This document shows positions 18,484-27,753 of a stretch of 64,000 nucleotides of DNA, piece after piece (position 1 is the first letter of the stretch; the number at the start of each line of letters is the position of its first letter). The stretch is taken from assembly GCA_002694745.1 (NCBI GenBank), contig NZMY01000016.1:62001-126000 (forward strand), given 5' to 3'. The notes under the pieces are model-generated. The model saw nothing but the letters and a program-made list of their open reading frames with translations. It was not told the DNA's origin and did no database searches. The DNA comes from Croceicoccus sp. GTDB taxonomy: Bacteria > Pseudomonadota > Alphaproteobacteria > Sphingomonadales > Sphingomonadaceae. The translations under genes were made by a program, and so were the position numbers.

Positions 18484-20870
18484 GCGATCCGACGCTCGGC
18501 CCGCTGGTCGAGCAGCGCATTAGCCTCAAGCGCGCCCATCGGACGGCCGAACAGAAAGCCCTGGATCTTCGAGCAGCCGAGCTGGCGGATGCGTTCCAGC
18601 TCGCGCTCGCTCTCCACGCCCTCGGCCGTCGTTTCCATGCCCAGCGCGTCGCACATGGCGACCACGGCGCGGATGATGGCCAGCGATTCGGGGCTGTCCT
18701 TGGCCGCGCCGGTGACAAAGCTGCGGTCGATCTTGATCGTGTTGAACCGGTTGTTGCGCAGATAGCCCAGCGAGGAATAGCCGGTCCCGAAATCGTCCAG
18801 CGCCAGCTTGCAGCCCAGCGACTGGATCTGGTTCAGCGTCGATTGCGCCGCCCCGCCGTCGCGCAGGAAGATCGATTCGGTCACTTCCAGCTCCAGCCGT
18901 TCAGGCGCGAGCCCGCTGGCGGCCAGCGCCGACACGACCGTGCTGGCGAAATTGGCGTCGAGCATCTGCTCTGCCGAGACGTTGACCGCCACCTTCACAT
19001 GGCCCGGCCAGTGCGCCGCCTCGTCACAGGCGCGGCGCAGCGCCCATTCGCCGATGGGGACGATCAGCCGCGTATCCTCGGCAATGGGGATGAACTTGGC
19101 GGGGCTGACGCGGCCGAACTCCACGCTGTTCCAGCGCATCAGTGCCTCGAAGCTCAGGATCTCCTCTGTCACCGCGTCGACCACCGGCTGGAAGTTCAAC
19201 TCCAGCTCGTCACGCTCAAGCGCGTGGCGCAACGCGAATTCCAGCTTGCGCCGCTCCTCGGCATGGGCGTGCATCTGCGGCTCATAGGCGAAATGGCTGC
19301 CGCCGCCCTCGTCCTTCGACCGATAGAGCGCAAGGTCGGCGTTGCGCATCAAAGTTTCCACCGTGCGCGCATCGCGCGGGCCCACGGCGGATCCCACCGA
19401 CGCGCCCACGAACAGCGTGTGGTGATCGACGTCATAGGGCTTCGACAGCACGTCGATGATCGCATGCGCCATGCGGTCCACCGCCTCGCGGTCGTTGACG
19501 TCGGCCATGACGACCGCGAACTCGTCGCCGCCCAGACGGCCGCAGGTGTCGTGCTGACCCATCAGCACGCGCAGGCGGCGCGAGACCTGTGCCAGCAGCT
19601 TGTCGCCGATCTGGTGGCCCAAAGTATCGTTGACCGCCTTGAACCGGTCGAGGTCGATCATCAGGAACGCGCAGCGCGTGCGCCACTGCTCGGCCCGCTG
19701 CAGCGCAGTGCCCAGCGCCTCGGTCAGCATCATGCGGTTGGGCAGGCCGGTCAGCTGGTCATAGCGGGCAAGCTGCGCGATCTTCTCGGCGCTCTCGCGC
19801 TGTTCGGTGACGTCGGATCCCACGCCGCGAAAGCCCGCGAACTGGCCGTGCTCGTCATGCTTGGGCGTGCCCGACAATTCCCACCAGCGGGTGCGCCCGT
19901 TCATCGACACGCGCACCATCATATTGGAAAAGCTTTCGCGCCGCTTCAGCCGCTCGGCCAGATCGCGCAGCGACGACGGCAGCGCGCCCGAATCCCAGCC
20001 CTCGCCCGCGATCAGGCGCAATAGGGGCTGACCGTCGGCCTCGCGCGGTTCCATGCCCAGCGCGTGGGCGAACCGGGGCGACACGCCGCGCACCCGGCGC
20101 GAGGCATCGACCTGCCACAGCCAGTCGGCCGAATTTTCCTCGAACTCGTGCAGCAGCAGCGAGACGGTTTCCTGTTTCTCGGCCAAGTTCGCCTCGGTCA
20201 GGCGCAGCCGCAGATACAGGCGCGACAGCGACACCGCGCCCGCCGCGACCACCACGGCAAAGGCGATCTGCGCCAGCACGCCGCCGAAATCGCCCGCCAG
20301 CACCATCGACAGCGCGCCGGCGATGCCGAAGATCGCGATGAAGGTCATCGCTGCGGTCGGCACGGCGGACAGCGCCAGCACGAACACGCCGATCAGCAGC
20401 GCCATGACCGCATATTGCGGCGCATTGCCGCTGGCCATCGCATCGGGGAACGCCAGCATCGGCCCTGCCCACAGCAGCCCCGCCATGCCGACGGTGGCGA
20501 GATGGGTGCGCTGCTCCTCGACCGCCATCTGGCGGCGTTCGGCATCGATAAAACCGCGCTCCATGCGCAGCAGCGCCGCCGCGATCATCACGACCAGCAG
20601 GAACCAGCCGCCCGCCAGGATCATCCCGGCGCTTTCCATCCAGAAGGTGATGGCCGGAACCGCCGCGCCGATGAACACCGCAAAGCGCAGCGCCGCGGTG
20701 CGCGCCAGCGCCGCATATTGCAGGCCCAGCAGTTTCTGCGTCTTGGCCCCCGCGATCCCCAGCCTCTGCATGAAGCCGCCGCCCAGCGGACCGCTCGCCG
20801 GTTGGGAGGACGGCCGGTCGTCGACCGCGGCTGGCCCGTTACGGGCATTTTTTCGAGCAAGCGCGAACAT
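18480..20870 (-). CDS. Membrane-bound PAS-GGDEF-EAL cyclic-di-GMP enzyme
   Basis: 796 residues. Several membrane helices (about 60-210) are followed by a PAS sensor region (about 235-360), a GGDEF domain with intact RLGGDEF near 446, and an EAL domain with FEALMRW near 573, DDFGTGYSSLGYL, KIDRSF and AEGVE. Both catalytic motifs look complete, so it may make and/or degrade cyclic di-GMP. No RxxD inhibitory site is seen five residues before GGDEF. The input signal is probably sensed in the membrane or by PAS. The topology (multi-helix, no HAMP and no large periplasmic loop) differs from LapD, so it is not an obvious partner of the LapG-like protease. Confidence 0.93.
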   Translation of the reverse strand: MFALARKNARNGPAAVDDRPSSQPASGPLGGGFMQRLGIAGAKTQKLLGLQYAALARTAALRFAVFIGAAVPAITFWMESAGMILAGGWFLLVVMIAAALLRMERGFIDAERRQMAVEEQRTHLATVGMAGLLWAGPMLAFPDAMASGNAPQYAVMALLIGVFVLALSAVPTAAMTFIAIFGIAGALSMVLAGDFGGVLAQIAFAVVVAAGAVSLSRLYLRLRLTEANLAEKQETVSLLLHEFEENSADWLWQVDASRRVRGVSPRFAHALGMEPREADGQPLLRLIAGEGWDSGALPSSLRDLAERLKRRESFSNMMVRVSMNGRTRWWELSGTPKHDEHGQFAGFRGVGSDVTEQRESAEKIAQLARYDQLTGLPNRMMLTEALGTALQRAEQWRTRCAFLMIDLDRFKAVNDTLGHQIGDKLLAQVSRRLRVLMGQHDTCGRLGGDEFAVVMADVNDREAVDRMAHAIIDVLSKPYDVDHHTLFVGASVGSAVGPRDARTVETLMRNADLALYRSKDEGGGSHFAYEPQMHAHAEERRKLEFALRHALERDELELNFQPVVDAVTEEILSFEALMRWNSVEFGRVSPAKFIPIAEDTRLIVPIGEWALRRACDEAAHWPGHVKVAVNVSAEQMLDANFASTVVSALAASGLAPERLELEVTESIFLRDGGAAQSTLNQIQSLGCKLALDDFGTGYSSLGYLRNNRFNTIKIDRSFVTGAAKDSPESLAIIRAVVAMCDALGMETTAEGVESERELERIRQLGCSKIQGFLFGRPMGALEANALLDQRAERRIA

Positions 20871-20994
20871 GGCAAAAGCCTACGCGAGGCTTGGTAATCT
20901 TTTCGTTAATGGCCACCCCGCGACCGCGCGGAATTATTCGAAGTTAAAGCATTAGTCCTTGGCGGATGGCGCGGCGCGGCTATGATCGCGGCCC

Positions 20995-21816
20995 GTGGCC
21001 GAACTCGCGACCTCGCTCCTGCCCTATCTTGCGCTGCTGGCGGCGGGGCTTGGCGCCGGTTTCGCCGGCGGGCTGTTCGGCATCGGCGGCGGATTCGTGG
21101 TCGTCCCGGCGCTGACGCTGATCCTGCCATTGCTGGGCACATCGCGCGAACAGGTCATGCATGTCGCGATCGGCACCTCGCTGGCGACCATCATCTTCAC
21201 CTCGCTGCGTTCCGTCCATTCGCATGCCAAGCGTGGTGCGGTCGATGTTCCCTTCATCAAGGGTTGGGCGCCGTGGCTGGTCGCGGGGACGATCGCGGGC
21301 ACGCTGATCGCCGACGGCGTGTCCAGCAGCACGCTGGCGCTGATCTTCGGGATCGGCGTGCTGATCTTCGCCGCCTATTTTCTGCTGCCGATCCGCCCCG
21401 AAAAACAGCGACTGGCCAGCGCCATGCCGACCGGGATCGTGCGCGCGGGGCTGGCCGGGTTCCTCGGCCTGATCTCGGCTTTGCTGGGGATCGGCGGCGG
21501 CACGATCACCACGCTGACGATGACCAGCTGCGGCGCGCCGATCCACCGCGCCATCGGCACCGCATCGGGCATCGGCGCGATCATCGCGGTGCCTGCCGCC
21601 GTCGGGTTCGCCATCGCCGGATACGGGGAAAGCGGCCTGCCGCCCTTTTCCGCCGGATATGTCAACCTGCCCGCCGCGCTGGCCATCGTCGCCACCGCCA
21701 TGATCACCGCCCCGCTGGGCGTCGCGGCAGCCCACAGGCTCAGCCCCCGCTTGCTGCGGCGCGTTTTCGGGGTTTATCTGGTGGTCACCGGCATAACCAT
21801 GATCGCAAAGGCTTGA
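20995..21816 (+). CDS. TauE/SafE-family sulfite/organosulfonate exporter-like permease
   Basis: 273 residues with eight predicted helices in two repeats. Each begins with a Gly-rich motif: GGLFGIGGGFVVVPAL in the first half and LLGIGGGTITT in the second, the hallmark of the TauE/SafE (DUF81) family. These permeases move sulfite, sulfonates or other small anions; the substrate cannot be deduced here. The GTG start at 20995 fits, since no upstream ATG is in frame nearby. The NHL-repeat gene follows after 20 bases with its own strong ribosome site, so the two are probably cotranscribed. Confidence 0.88.
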   Translation: MAELATSLLPYLALLAAGLGAGFAGGLFGIGGGFVVVPALTLILPLLGTSREQVMHVAIGTSLATIIFTSLRSVHSHAKRGAVDVPFIKGWAPWLVAGTIAGTLIADGVSSSTLALIFGIGVLIFAAYFLLPIRPEKQRLASAMPTGIVRAGLAGFLGLISALLGIGGGTITTLTMTSCGAPIHRAIGTASGIGAIIAVPAAVGFAIAGYGESGLPPFSAGYVNLPAALAIVATAMITAPLGVAAAHRLSPRLLRRVFGVYLVVTGITMIAKA

Positions 21817-21836
21817 TAATCCACGGGAGAAGACAG

Positions 21837-23024
21837 ATGCGCACACCGTTCCATTTGCTTGCCGCCGCCGCCGCGCTGACGGCTCCGCTGCCTGCCATGG
21901 CCGACACGCTGGTCGATATCGTGAGCGAGCGGGTGGACGAAAGCGTGCCCATGCCGCTGTTCAAGGCCGATGCCGCATGGCCCCGCCTGCCCGAGGATAT
22001 CATCCTGGGCCAGTCTCCCGGCCTTGCCGTCGATTCGCAGGACACGATCTGGGTGCTGACCCGGCCCAATTCGCTCGACCCTACCGAATCCGGCCTCGCG
22101 CAGGATCCGCCCATCGCGCTCGCCTGCTGCAAGCTGCCGCCGCATGTGCTGCGCTTCGATCAGGAGGGGAATCTGCTGTCCGGATGGGGCGGCCCACAGC
22201 TAGCCCCCGGCGACGGGGACGCAGAGCAATGGCCTGCCAATGTCCACGGCCTCTATGTCGATGACGAGGGCACGGTCTGGATCGGCGGCAATGGCGACGG
22301 CGACCATGTCGTCCTGAACTTCCCCGCCGACGGGCAATTCATCCGCCAGTTCGGCACGCGCGGCGAGACGGCGGGCAATGAATCGCGCACCACGCTGGGC
22401 AATCCTGCCGACATCGCGGCGAATGACGAATCGGTGCTGGTCGCCGACGGCTACATCAACAAGCGCATCGTCGAATTGTCGGACGCCGACTTGGCCATGA
22501 CCCATCTGTTCGGCGCCTATGGCGAGGTTCCCGGCGGCGGCACGCGCGACGAACCCTTCGACCAGAGCCAGGCCAGCAGCACCGCGGACGGCGGCGCGAA
22601 CCCCGAATCGCGCATCTTCGGCGATATCGTGCACTGCGTGGTGCGCGGCCCCGACAGCACGATCTATGTCTGCGACCGGCGCAACAACCGGCTGCAACTG
22701 TTCCGCGAAACCGCGGACGGGGCCGAGTTCCTGCAGGACATCGTGATCGGCGCTGGCACCGGCGGCACGCGTTCGGCCAGCGATGTCGCGTTCAGCCCCG
22801 ATGGCACCTATGTCTATGTCGCCGACATGATGAACGGGCGCATCTGGGTCTTGCTGCGCGAAACGCACGAGGTGGTCGGCAGCTTTGGCCGCAACGGGCG
22901 CTATCCGGGGCAGTTCATCTGGCTGCACAGCGTCGATGTCGACAGCATGGGCAATGTCTATACGACAGAGGTCGGCAGCGGCCGCCGCGTGCAGCGCTTC
23001 GTGTTCCAGGGCCTGTCGGACTGA
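21837..23024 (+). CDS. Secreted NHL-repeat beta-propeller protein
   Basis: 395 residues from ATG 21837, with GGGAGAAGA just upstream. A signal peptide ends at PAMA. The rest is built of NHL-type repeats (LAVDSQDTIWVLTRP, HGLYVDDEGTVWIGGNG, IYVCDRRNNRLQLF, VYVADMMNGRIWVL, SVDVDSMGNVYTTEV), giving a six-bladed propeller. It resembles peptidyl-alpha-hydroxyglycine amidating-lyase-like proteins, but catalysis is not established. Two adjacent Cys (ACCKLPPH) and a few others could form disulfides in the periplasm. It lies directly behind the TauE/SafE permease; no functional tie is proven. Confidence 0.85.
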   Translation: MRTPFHLLAAAAALTAPLPAMADTLVDIVSERVDESVPMPLFKADAAWPRLPEDIILGQSPGLAVDSQDTIWVLTRPNSLDPTESGLAQDPPIALACCKLPPHVLRFDQEGNLLSGWGGPQLAPGDGDAEQWPANVHGLYVDDEGTVWIGGNGDGDHVVLNFPADGQFIRQFGTRGETAGNESRTTLGNPADIAANDESVLVADGYINKRIVELSDADLAMTHLFGAYGEVPGGGTRDEPFDQSQASSTADGGANPESRIFGDIVHCVVRGPDSTIYVCDRRNNRLQLFRETADGAEFLQDIVIGAGTGGTRSASDVAFSPDGTYVYVADMMNGRIWVLLRETHEVVGSFGRNGRYPGQFIWLHSVDVDSMGNVYTTEVGSGRRVQRFVFQGLSD

Positions 23025-23046
23025 TCGGCGACGGGCGGCCTTCCGG

Positions 23047-24516
23047 TCATTCCCCGACCGGCATGCCCCCCGCACCCTCGATCTCGCCGCCGTCAGCCTC
23101 GAACCCGCCGCCCAGCGCGACATAGAGCGTCGCACCATTCTGCAGCAGCGCCCGCCGCGTCGCGAGCAGGTCCTGCTGCGCACTGAACAGATTGCGCTCG
23201 GCGTCCAGCACCTCGAGGTAATCGGTCACGCCCTCGCGGTACCGCAGGGTCGAGATGCGGTCGATCTCCTCCTGCGCGGCGACGGTGCGTTCAAGAACCG
23301 CGACCTGCTCCGCCAGCCAGCGGCGACCCGCCAGCGAGTCCGACACCTCGCGGAAAGCCGTCTGCACCGCCTTGTCGTAATTGGCGATCTCCTCGACCTC
23401 CAGCGCCTGCGCATAGTCGAGGTCGGCTTCCCGCGCGCCCCAGTCAAAGATCGGCAGGCTGATGCCGGGACCGAAACTCCATGCAAAACCGCTTTCGTTG
23501 AACAGGCTGCCCAGCGAATCCGACGCAAGACCGACGCTGCCAGTCAGCGAGATCGTCGGGAAGAACGCCGCCCGCGCCGCGCCGATATTGGCACGCGCGG
23601 CGCGCAGATTGGCCTCTGCCGCGGCGATGTCGGGCCGCGCCAGCAACAGGCTGGACGGCAGGCCGGGATCCAGCCGCATGCCGTTGCCCTGCTGGTCCAG
23701 CGGAACCCCGGCAGGCAACCCCTCGGGCATACGGCCGCCGATCAGCACCATCAGCTGGTTGCGCAGCCGCGCCTCGGCCAGCCTTTCGCTCGCCAATTGC
23801 TGCTGCGCGGCGGTCAGCAGCGTTTCGGCCTGCCGCATCGGCAGTGCCGAGGTCACCCCGATATCCAGCCGCCGCCTCGCGATGATGAGCGAATCGCTAC
23901 GGCTGCTGACCGTCGCCTCGGCCAGTTCGACCTGCGCCTCGGTCTCCAGCAATTCGTAATAGGTCGTCGCCACATCGGCGATCAGCGAGAGATAGAACGC
24001 CCGCTGCGCCGAGATCGAGGCAAGATACTGCGCCCGCGCCGCATCGCTCAGGTTCGCGAGCCGCCCCCAGAAATCCAGCTCGAACGCGCTGACCCCGACG
24101 CCCAGTTGGTAGTTGTCGATCGTGATCGCGTCGATATCGCCGCTTGCCTGCGCGGCGAAACCCGTCAGCGGCGTGCGGCTGCGATTGGCGCTGGCGCTGG
24201 CGACCACGGCGGGCAAGCGGCGGCTGTCCTGTATGCGATATTGCGCGCGCGCCTGCTCGATCCGCGCGGTGGCGGCGACGAGATCGCGATTATTCTGCAG
24301 CGCCGTCCCGATCAGTGCATCCAGCCGCGGATCGGCGAACCATTCGCGGTACGACAGGCTGGTCGCGACGACCGTGCCGTCGGGCCGGATGCTGTCATCG
24401 TAACTCGCGGGCACCGGCAGGTCGGGCGTGACATGGTCGGGCGCCATGTTGATACATCCCGGCAGGGCCAGCGCCATGGCCAGCGCGGCCAGCGGAGCGG
24501 TATGCCTGGCACTCAT
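23047..24516 (-). CDS. NodT/OprM-type outer-membrane lipoprotein of RND efflux
   Basis: 489 residues with a lipoprotein signal (LALPGC, Cys near 21). The two outer-membrane-efflux repeats span about 60-265 and 270-460, with family segments such as WWADPRLD-like REWFADPRLDALI and LLARPDIAAAEANLRAARANIG. It forms the outer-membrane exit duct of the adjacent RND pump. Its start overlaps the pump gene's stop by four bases, so translation is coupled. It is third in the order adaptor-pump-duct, all on the minus strand. Confidence 0.94.
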   Translation of the reverse strand: MSARHTAPLAALAMALALPGCINMAPDHVTPDLPVPASYDDSIRPDGTVVATSLSYREWFADPRLDALIGTALQNNRDLVAATARIEQARAQYRIQDSRRLPAVVASASANRSRTPLTGFAAQASGDIDAITIDNYQLGVGVSAFELDFWGRLANLSDAARAQYLASISAQRAFYLSLIADVATTYYELLETEAQVELAEATVSSRSDSLIIARRRLDIGVTSALPMRQAETLLTAAQQQLASERLAEARLRNQLMVLIGGRMPEGLPAGVPLDQQGNGMRLDPGLPSSLLLARPDIAAAEANLRAARANIGAARAAFFPTISLTGSVGLASDSLGSLFNESGFAWSFGPGISLPIFDWGAREADLDYAQALEVEEIANYDKAVQTAFREVSDSLAGRRWLAEQVAVLERTVAAQEEIDRISTLRYREGVTDYLEVLDAERNLFSAQQDLLATRRALLQNGATLYVALGGGFEADGGEIEGAGGMPVGE

Positions 24517-27500
24517 CGCGCGGCCTCCTGTTCGTTTCCTTCGTCCAGATGCCCCGCCGCAGACGGCTGCTTGCGGCTCAGCCAGCTGCGCGTCAGCAGA
24601 TAGAGCAGCGGGATCACGAAAATGCCCAGCACGGTCGCGGCGATCATGCCGCCCATCACGCCAGTGCCCACCGCGATCCGGCTGGCAGCACCCGCGCCGC
24701 TGGCCAGCACCAGCGGCACCATGCCCAGGATAAAGGCGAGCGAGGTCATGATGATCGGCCGCAGCCGCAGCCGCGCCGCCGACTTGACCGCTTCCATCGG
24801 GGACAATCCGCGTTCCTCTTCCTCGATCGCGAATTCCACGATCAGGATCGCGTTCTTCGCCGCAAGGCCGATGATGGTAATGAGGCCCACGTTGAAATAG
24901 ACGTCTGCCGACAACCCGCGCAGCATCGAGAACAACACCGCCCCCAGCACGCCCATCGGCACCACCAGCAACACCGACAGCGGCACCGCCCAGCTTTCGT
25001 AAAGCGCCGCCAGCACAAGGAACACGACCACGACCGACAGGCCCAGCAGCAGGCCGATCTGCCCGCCCGCCTGCTTCTCCTCATAGCTGAGGCCGGTCCA
25101 TTCGAACTCGATCCCCGGCGGCAGCTGCGAGGCAAGCTGTTCCATCTCGGCCAGCGCATCGCCCGACGACTTGCCCGGAGCGGCGGTGCCCGACAAGGTC
25201 ATCGACGGATAGCCGTTATAGCGGCCAAGGCTGGGCGGCGCGGCCGACCAGTCGGCGGTGGCAAAGGCGCTGAACGGCACCAGTTCGCCGTTATTATTGG
25301 GAATGCGCAGCGACATGATGTCTTCGGGCGTCATGCGATAGGGCGCATCGGCCTGCACCATCACGCGCAGCACGCGGCCCTGGTAGGTGAAATCGTTCAC
25401 ATAGGCCGAGCCATTGTTGATCGACAGCGCATTGTTCACATCGTCGATCGACAGCCCCAAGGCGCGCGCCTGCACGCGGTCGACTTCCAGCTCCAGTTCG
25501 GGCGCGGGGGCCTGATCCTCGGGCCGGATATTGGCGATCAGCGGACTCTGCGAGGCGAGGCCCATCAGCTGGTTGCGCGCATCGATCAGCGCCTGCCGGC
25601 CAAGACCGGCGCGGTCCTGCAGCTTCATGGTAAAGCCGCTGGCGGTGCCCAGCGAACGGATCGCCGGCGGCTGGATCGGGAAGACCATGGCGTTGTCGAC
25701 CGCTTGGAACCGCTGCGCCGCGCGCGCCAGGATGGACGATGCCTCGCTCTCGACATCGGTGCGTTCGTCCCACGGTTCCAGCGATGCGAACATCATGGCA
25801 TTGTTCTGGCCGCGACCGAAGAAGCTGAAGCCGCGCACGACGATCAGATCCTCGGTTTCGGGCTGCGACATCCACCATTCCTCGATCGGAGCGAGAGCCT
25901 CGTCGGTGCGTTCCATCGTCGCGCCGGGCGGGGTCTGGACGACTGTCATCAGGCTGCCCTGGTCCTCGGTCGGCAGGAACGCGGTCGGCAGGCGCGTGAA
26001 CAGCAGCGCCGTCACGACGCCGAGCACCAAAAACACCGCCAGCCCGCGCATCGGGCGCGACAATATGCGCTCGTTGCCGCGTGCATAACGCTCGGTCATG
26101 CGGGCGAACCACTGGTTGAACCGCGCGAACAACAATGCGGCGCGATATTGCACTTTGGCCAGCGTGCCGCGCCAGCCCGGCTCGCCCATCGCGGCGGGCG
26201 GAACGGGATCGCCGGCGCCATGCGGATCGGCGCCTTCCTCGTCCTTCTCGATCGGCTTCAGGAAATTGGCGCATAATGCGGGCGTCAGCGTCAGTGCCAG
26301 CAGGGCGGAGAAGAAGATCGACACCGACAAGGTGACCGAGAACTGGCGATAGATACCGCCTGTCGATCCGGGGAAGAACGCCATCGGCACGAACACCGCG
26401 ATCAGCACCAGCGTGATGCCGATGATCGCGCCGGTGATCTGGTCCATCGCCTTGCGAGTCGCCTCCAGCGGCGGCAGGCCTTCCTCGCGCATGATGCGCT
26501 CGACATTTTCGATCACCACGATCGCGTCGTCGACCAGGATGCCGATCGCCAGCACCATCGCGAACAGCGACAGCACGTTGATCGAAAAACCGAACAGCCA
26601 AAGGCCGAGACACGCACCCATCAGCGCGATGGGCACGACCAGCGTGGGAATGATCGTCGCGCGCCAGCTCTGCAGGAACAGGAACATGACAAGGAAGACC
26701 AGCGCCATCGCCTCGACCAGCGTCTTGACCACTTCCTCGACCGATATGCGCACGAAAGGCGTGGTGTCGTAGGGCACGGCCCATGCGACATCCTCGGGCA
26801 GTGTTTCCGACAGTTCTTCCAGTCGTTCCTTCACCGCATCGGCGGTGGCCAGCGCATTCGCGCCGGTCGCCAGCTGGATCGCCATGCCCGCCATCGGCTT
26901 GCCGTTGATCGATGCGACAAAGCCGTAATTCTCGGCCCCCAGTTCCACGCGGGCCACATCGGCAAGACGCACGGTGGCGCCGCCGGTCTCGGCGCGCAGG
27001 ATGATCTGGCGGAATTCCTCGGCCGACTGAAACCGGCCCTGCGTGGTGATTGTCGCGGTCAGCTGCTGGTCGTCGACGAAGGGCTGCGCGCCCAATGCGC
27101 CGCCCGCCGTCTGGCTGTTCTGTTCGCGCACCGCCGCCAGCACCGCGGTGGGCGACAGATTATAAGATGCCAGCTTTTCGGGATCGAGCCAGATGCGCAT
27201 CGCATAGGACGAGCCGAACAACGTCACGTCGCCCACGCCTTGCACGCGGCGCAATTCGTCGACCACCTGATTGCTTGCGATATTGCCAAGGTCGATGGCG
27301 TCTAGTTCGCCAGAGTTCGACGTCAGCGCCGCGATCATCAGAAATCCCGCGTTCGCCTGCCGGACCTGTATGCCCTGCTGGCGCACCTGCTCGGGCAGCC
27401 GCGCCTCGATCGTGGACAGCCGGTTCTGGACCTCGGTCTGCGCGATATCGATGTCGGTCCCCGCCTCGAAGGTCAGCGTGATCGTCGCCGCGCCGGTCGA

Positions 27501-27749
27501 GGTGCTGGACGAATCCATGTAGAGAAAGCCGTCCACCCCGTTCAGCGATTGCTCGATAACCTGCGTGACGTTCTGCTCCAGCGTCTCGGCATCGGCACCC
27601 GGATAGGCGACGCTGATGCTCAGCGATGGCGGCGCGACCTCGGGATATTGCTCGATCGGCAAGGCGCGCAGGGCCAGCAGTCCCGCCAGCACGATGCCGA
27701 GCGATATCACCCATGCGAAGATGGGCCTGTCGATGAAATAGCGGGCCAT
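24513..27749 (-). CDS. RND (HAE1/AcrB-type) multidrug efflux pump
   Basis: 1078 residues, full AcrB size. The protein starts MARYFIDRPIFAWVISL and shows periplasmic loops, LAIGILVDDAIVVIENVERIM in helix 4 with the proton-relay acidic residues, and LTPALCANFLKP. The C-terminal half repeats the pattern with LTIIGLAAKNAILIVEFA and FVIPLLYLL. A linker near 500-540 is longer and more acidic than in AcrB. It exports hydrophobic drugs or toxic metabolites using the proton gradient. It lies four bases from the adaptor gene. The operon is read divergently from a TetR gene. Confidence 0.96.
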   Translation of the reverse strand: MARYFIDRPIFAWVISLGIVLAGLLALRALPIEQYPEVAPPSLSISVAYPGADAETLEQNVTQVIEQSLNGVDGFLYMDSSSTSTGAATITLTFEAGTDIDIAQTEVQNRLSTIEARLPEQVRQQGIQVRQANAGFLMIAALTSNSGELDAIDLGNIASNQVVDELRRVQGVGDVTLFGSSYAMRIWLDPEKLASYNLSPTAVLAAVREQNSQTAGGALGAQPFVDDQQLTATITTQGRFQSAEEFRQIILRAETGGATVRLADVARVELGAENYGFVASINGKPMAGMAIQLATGANALATADAVKERLEELSETLPEDVAWAVPYDTTPFVRISVEEVVKTLVEAMALVFLVMFLFLQSWRATIIPTLVVPIALMGACLGLWLFGFSINVLSLFAMVLAIGILVDDAIVVIENVERIMREEGLPPLEATRKAMDQITGAIIGITLVLIAVFVPMAFFPGSTGGIYRQFSVTLSVSIFFSALLALTLTPALCANFLKPIEKDEEGADPHGAGDPVPPAAMGEPGWRGTLAKVQYRAALLFARFNQWFARMTERYARGNERILSRPMRGLAVFLVLGVVTALLFTRLPTAFLPTEDQGSLMTVVQTPPGATMERTDEALAPIEEWWMSQPETEDLIVVRGFSFFGRGQNNAMMFASLEPWDERTDVESEASSILARAAQRFQAVDNAMVFPIQPPAIRSLGTASGFTMKLQDRAGLGRQALIDARNQLMGLASQSPLIANIRPEDQAPAPELELEVDRVQARALGLSIDDVNNALSINNGSAYVNDFTYQGRVLRVMVQADAPYRMTPEDIMSLRIPNNNGELVPFSAFATADWSAAPPSLGRYNGYPSMTLSGTAAPGKSSGDALAEMEQLASQLPPGIEFEWTGLSYEEKQAGGQIGLLLGLSVVVVFLVLAALYESWAVPLSVLLVVPMGVLGAVLFSMLRGLSADVYFNVGLITIIGLAAKNAILIVEFAIEEEERGLSPMEAVKSAARLRLRPIIMTSLAFILGMVPLVLASGAGAASRIAVGTGVMGGMIAATVLGIFVIPLLYLLTRSWLSRKQPSAAGHLDEGNEQEAAR

Positions 27750-27753
27750 GGGC

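Noticed and set aside
18480-20870. GGDEF-EAL protein as the LapD partner of the LapG-like protease
   Set aside because: It has a multi-helix membrane region, no HAMP or periplasmic output domain, and intact catalytic motifs, whereas LapD is degenerate and has a large periplasmic domain.
24549-26276. A 575-codon open frame on the plus strand inside the RND pump gene
   Set aside because: It is His/Arg/Gln/Gly-rich low-complexity antisense translation with no family features, while the pump frame is fully conserved-looking.
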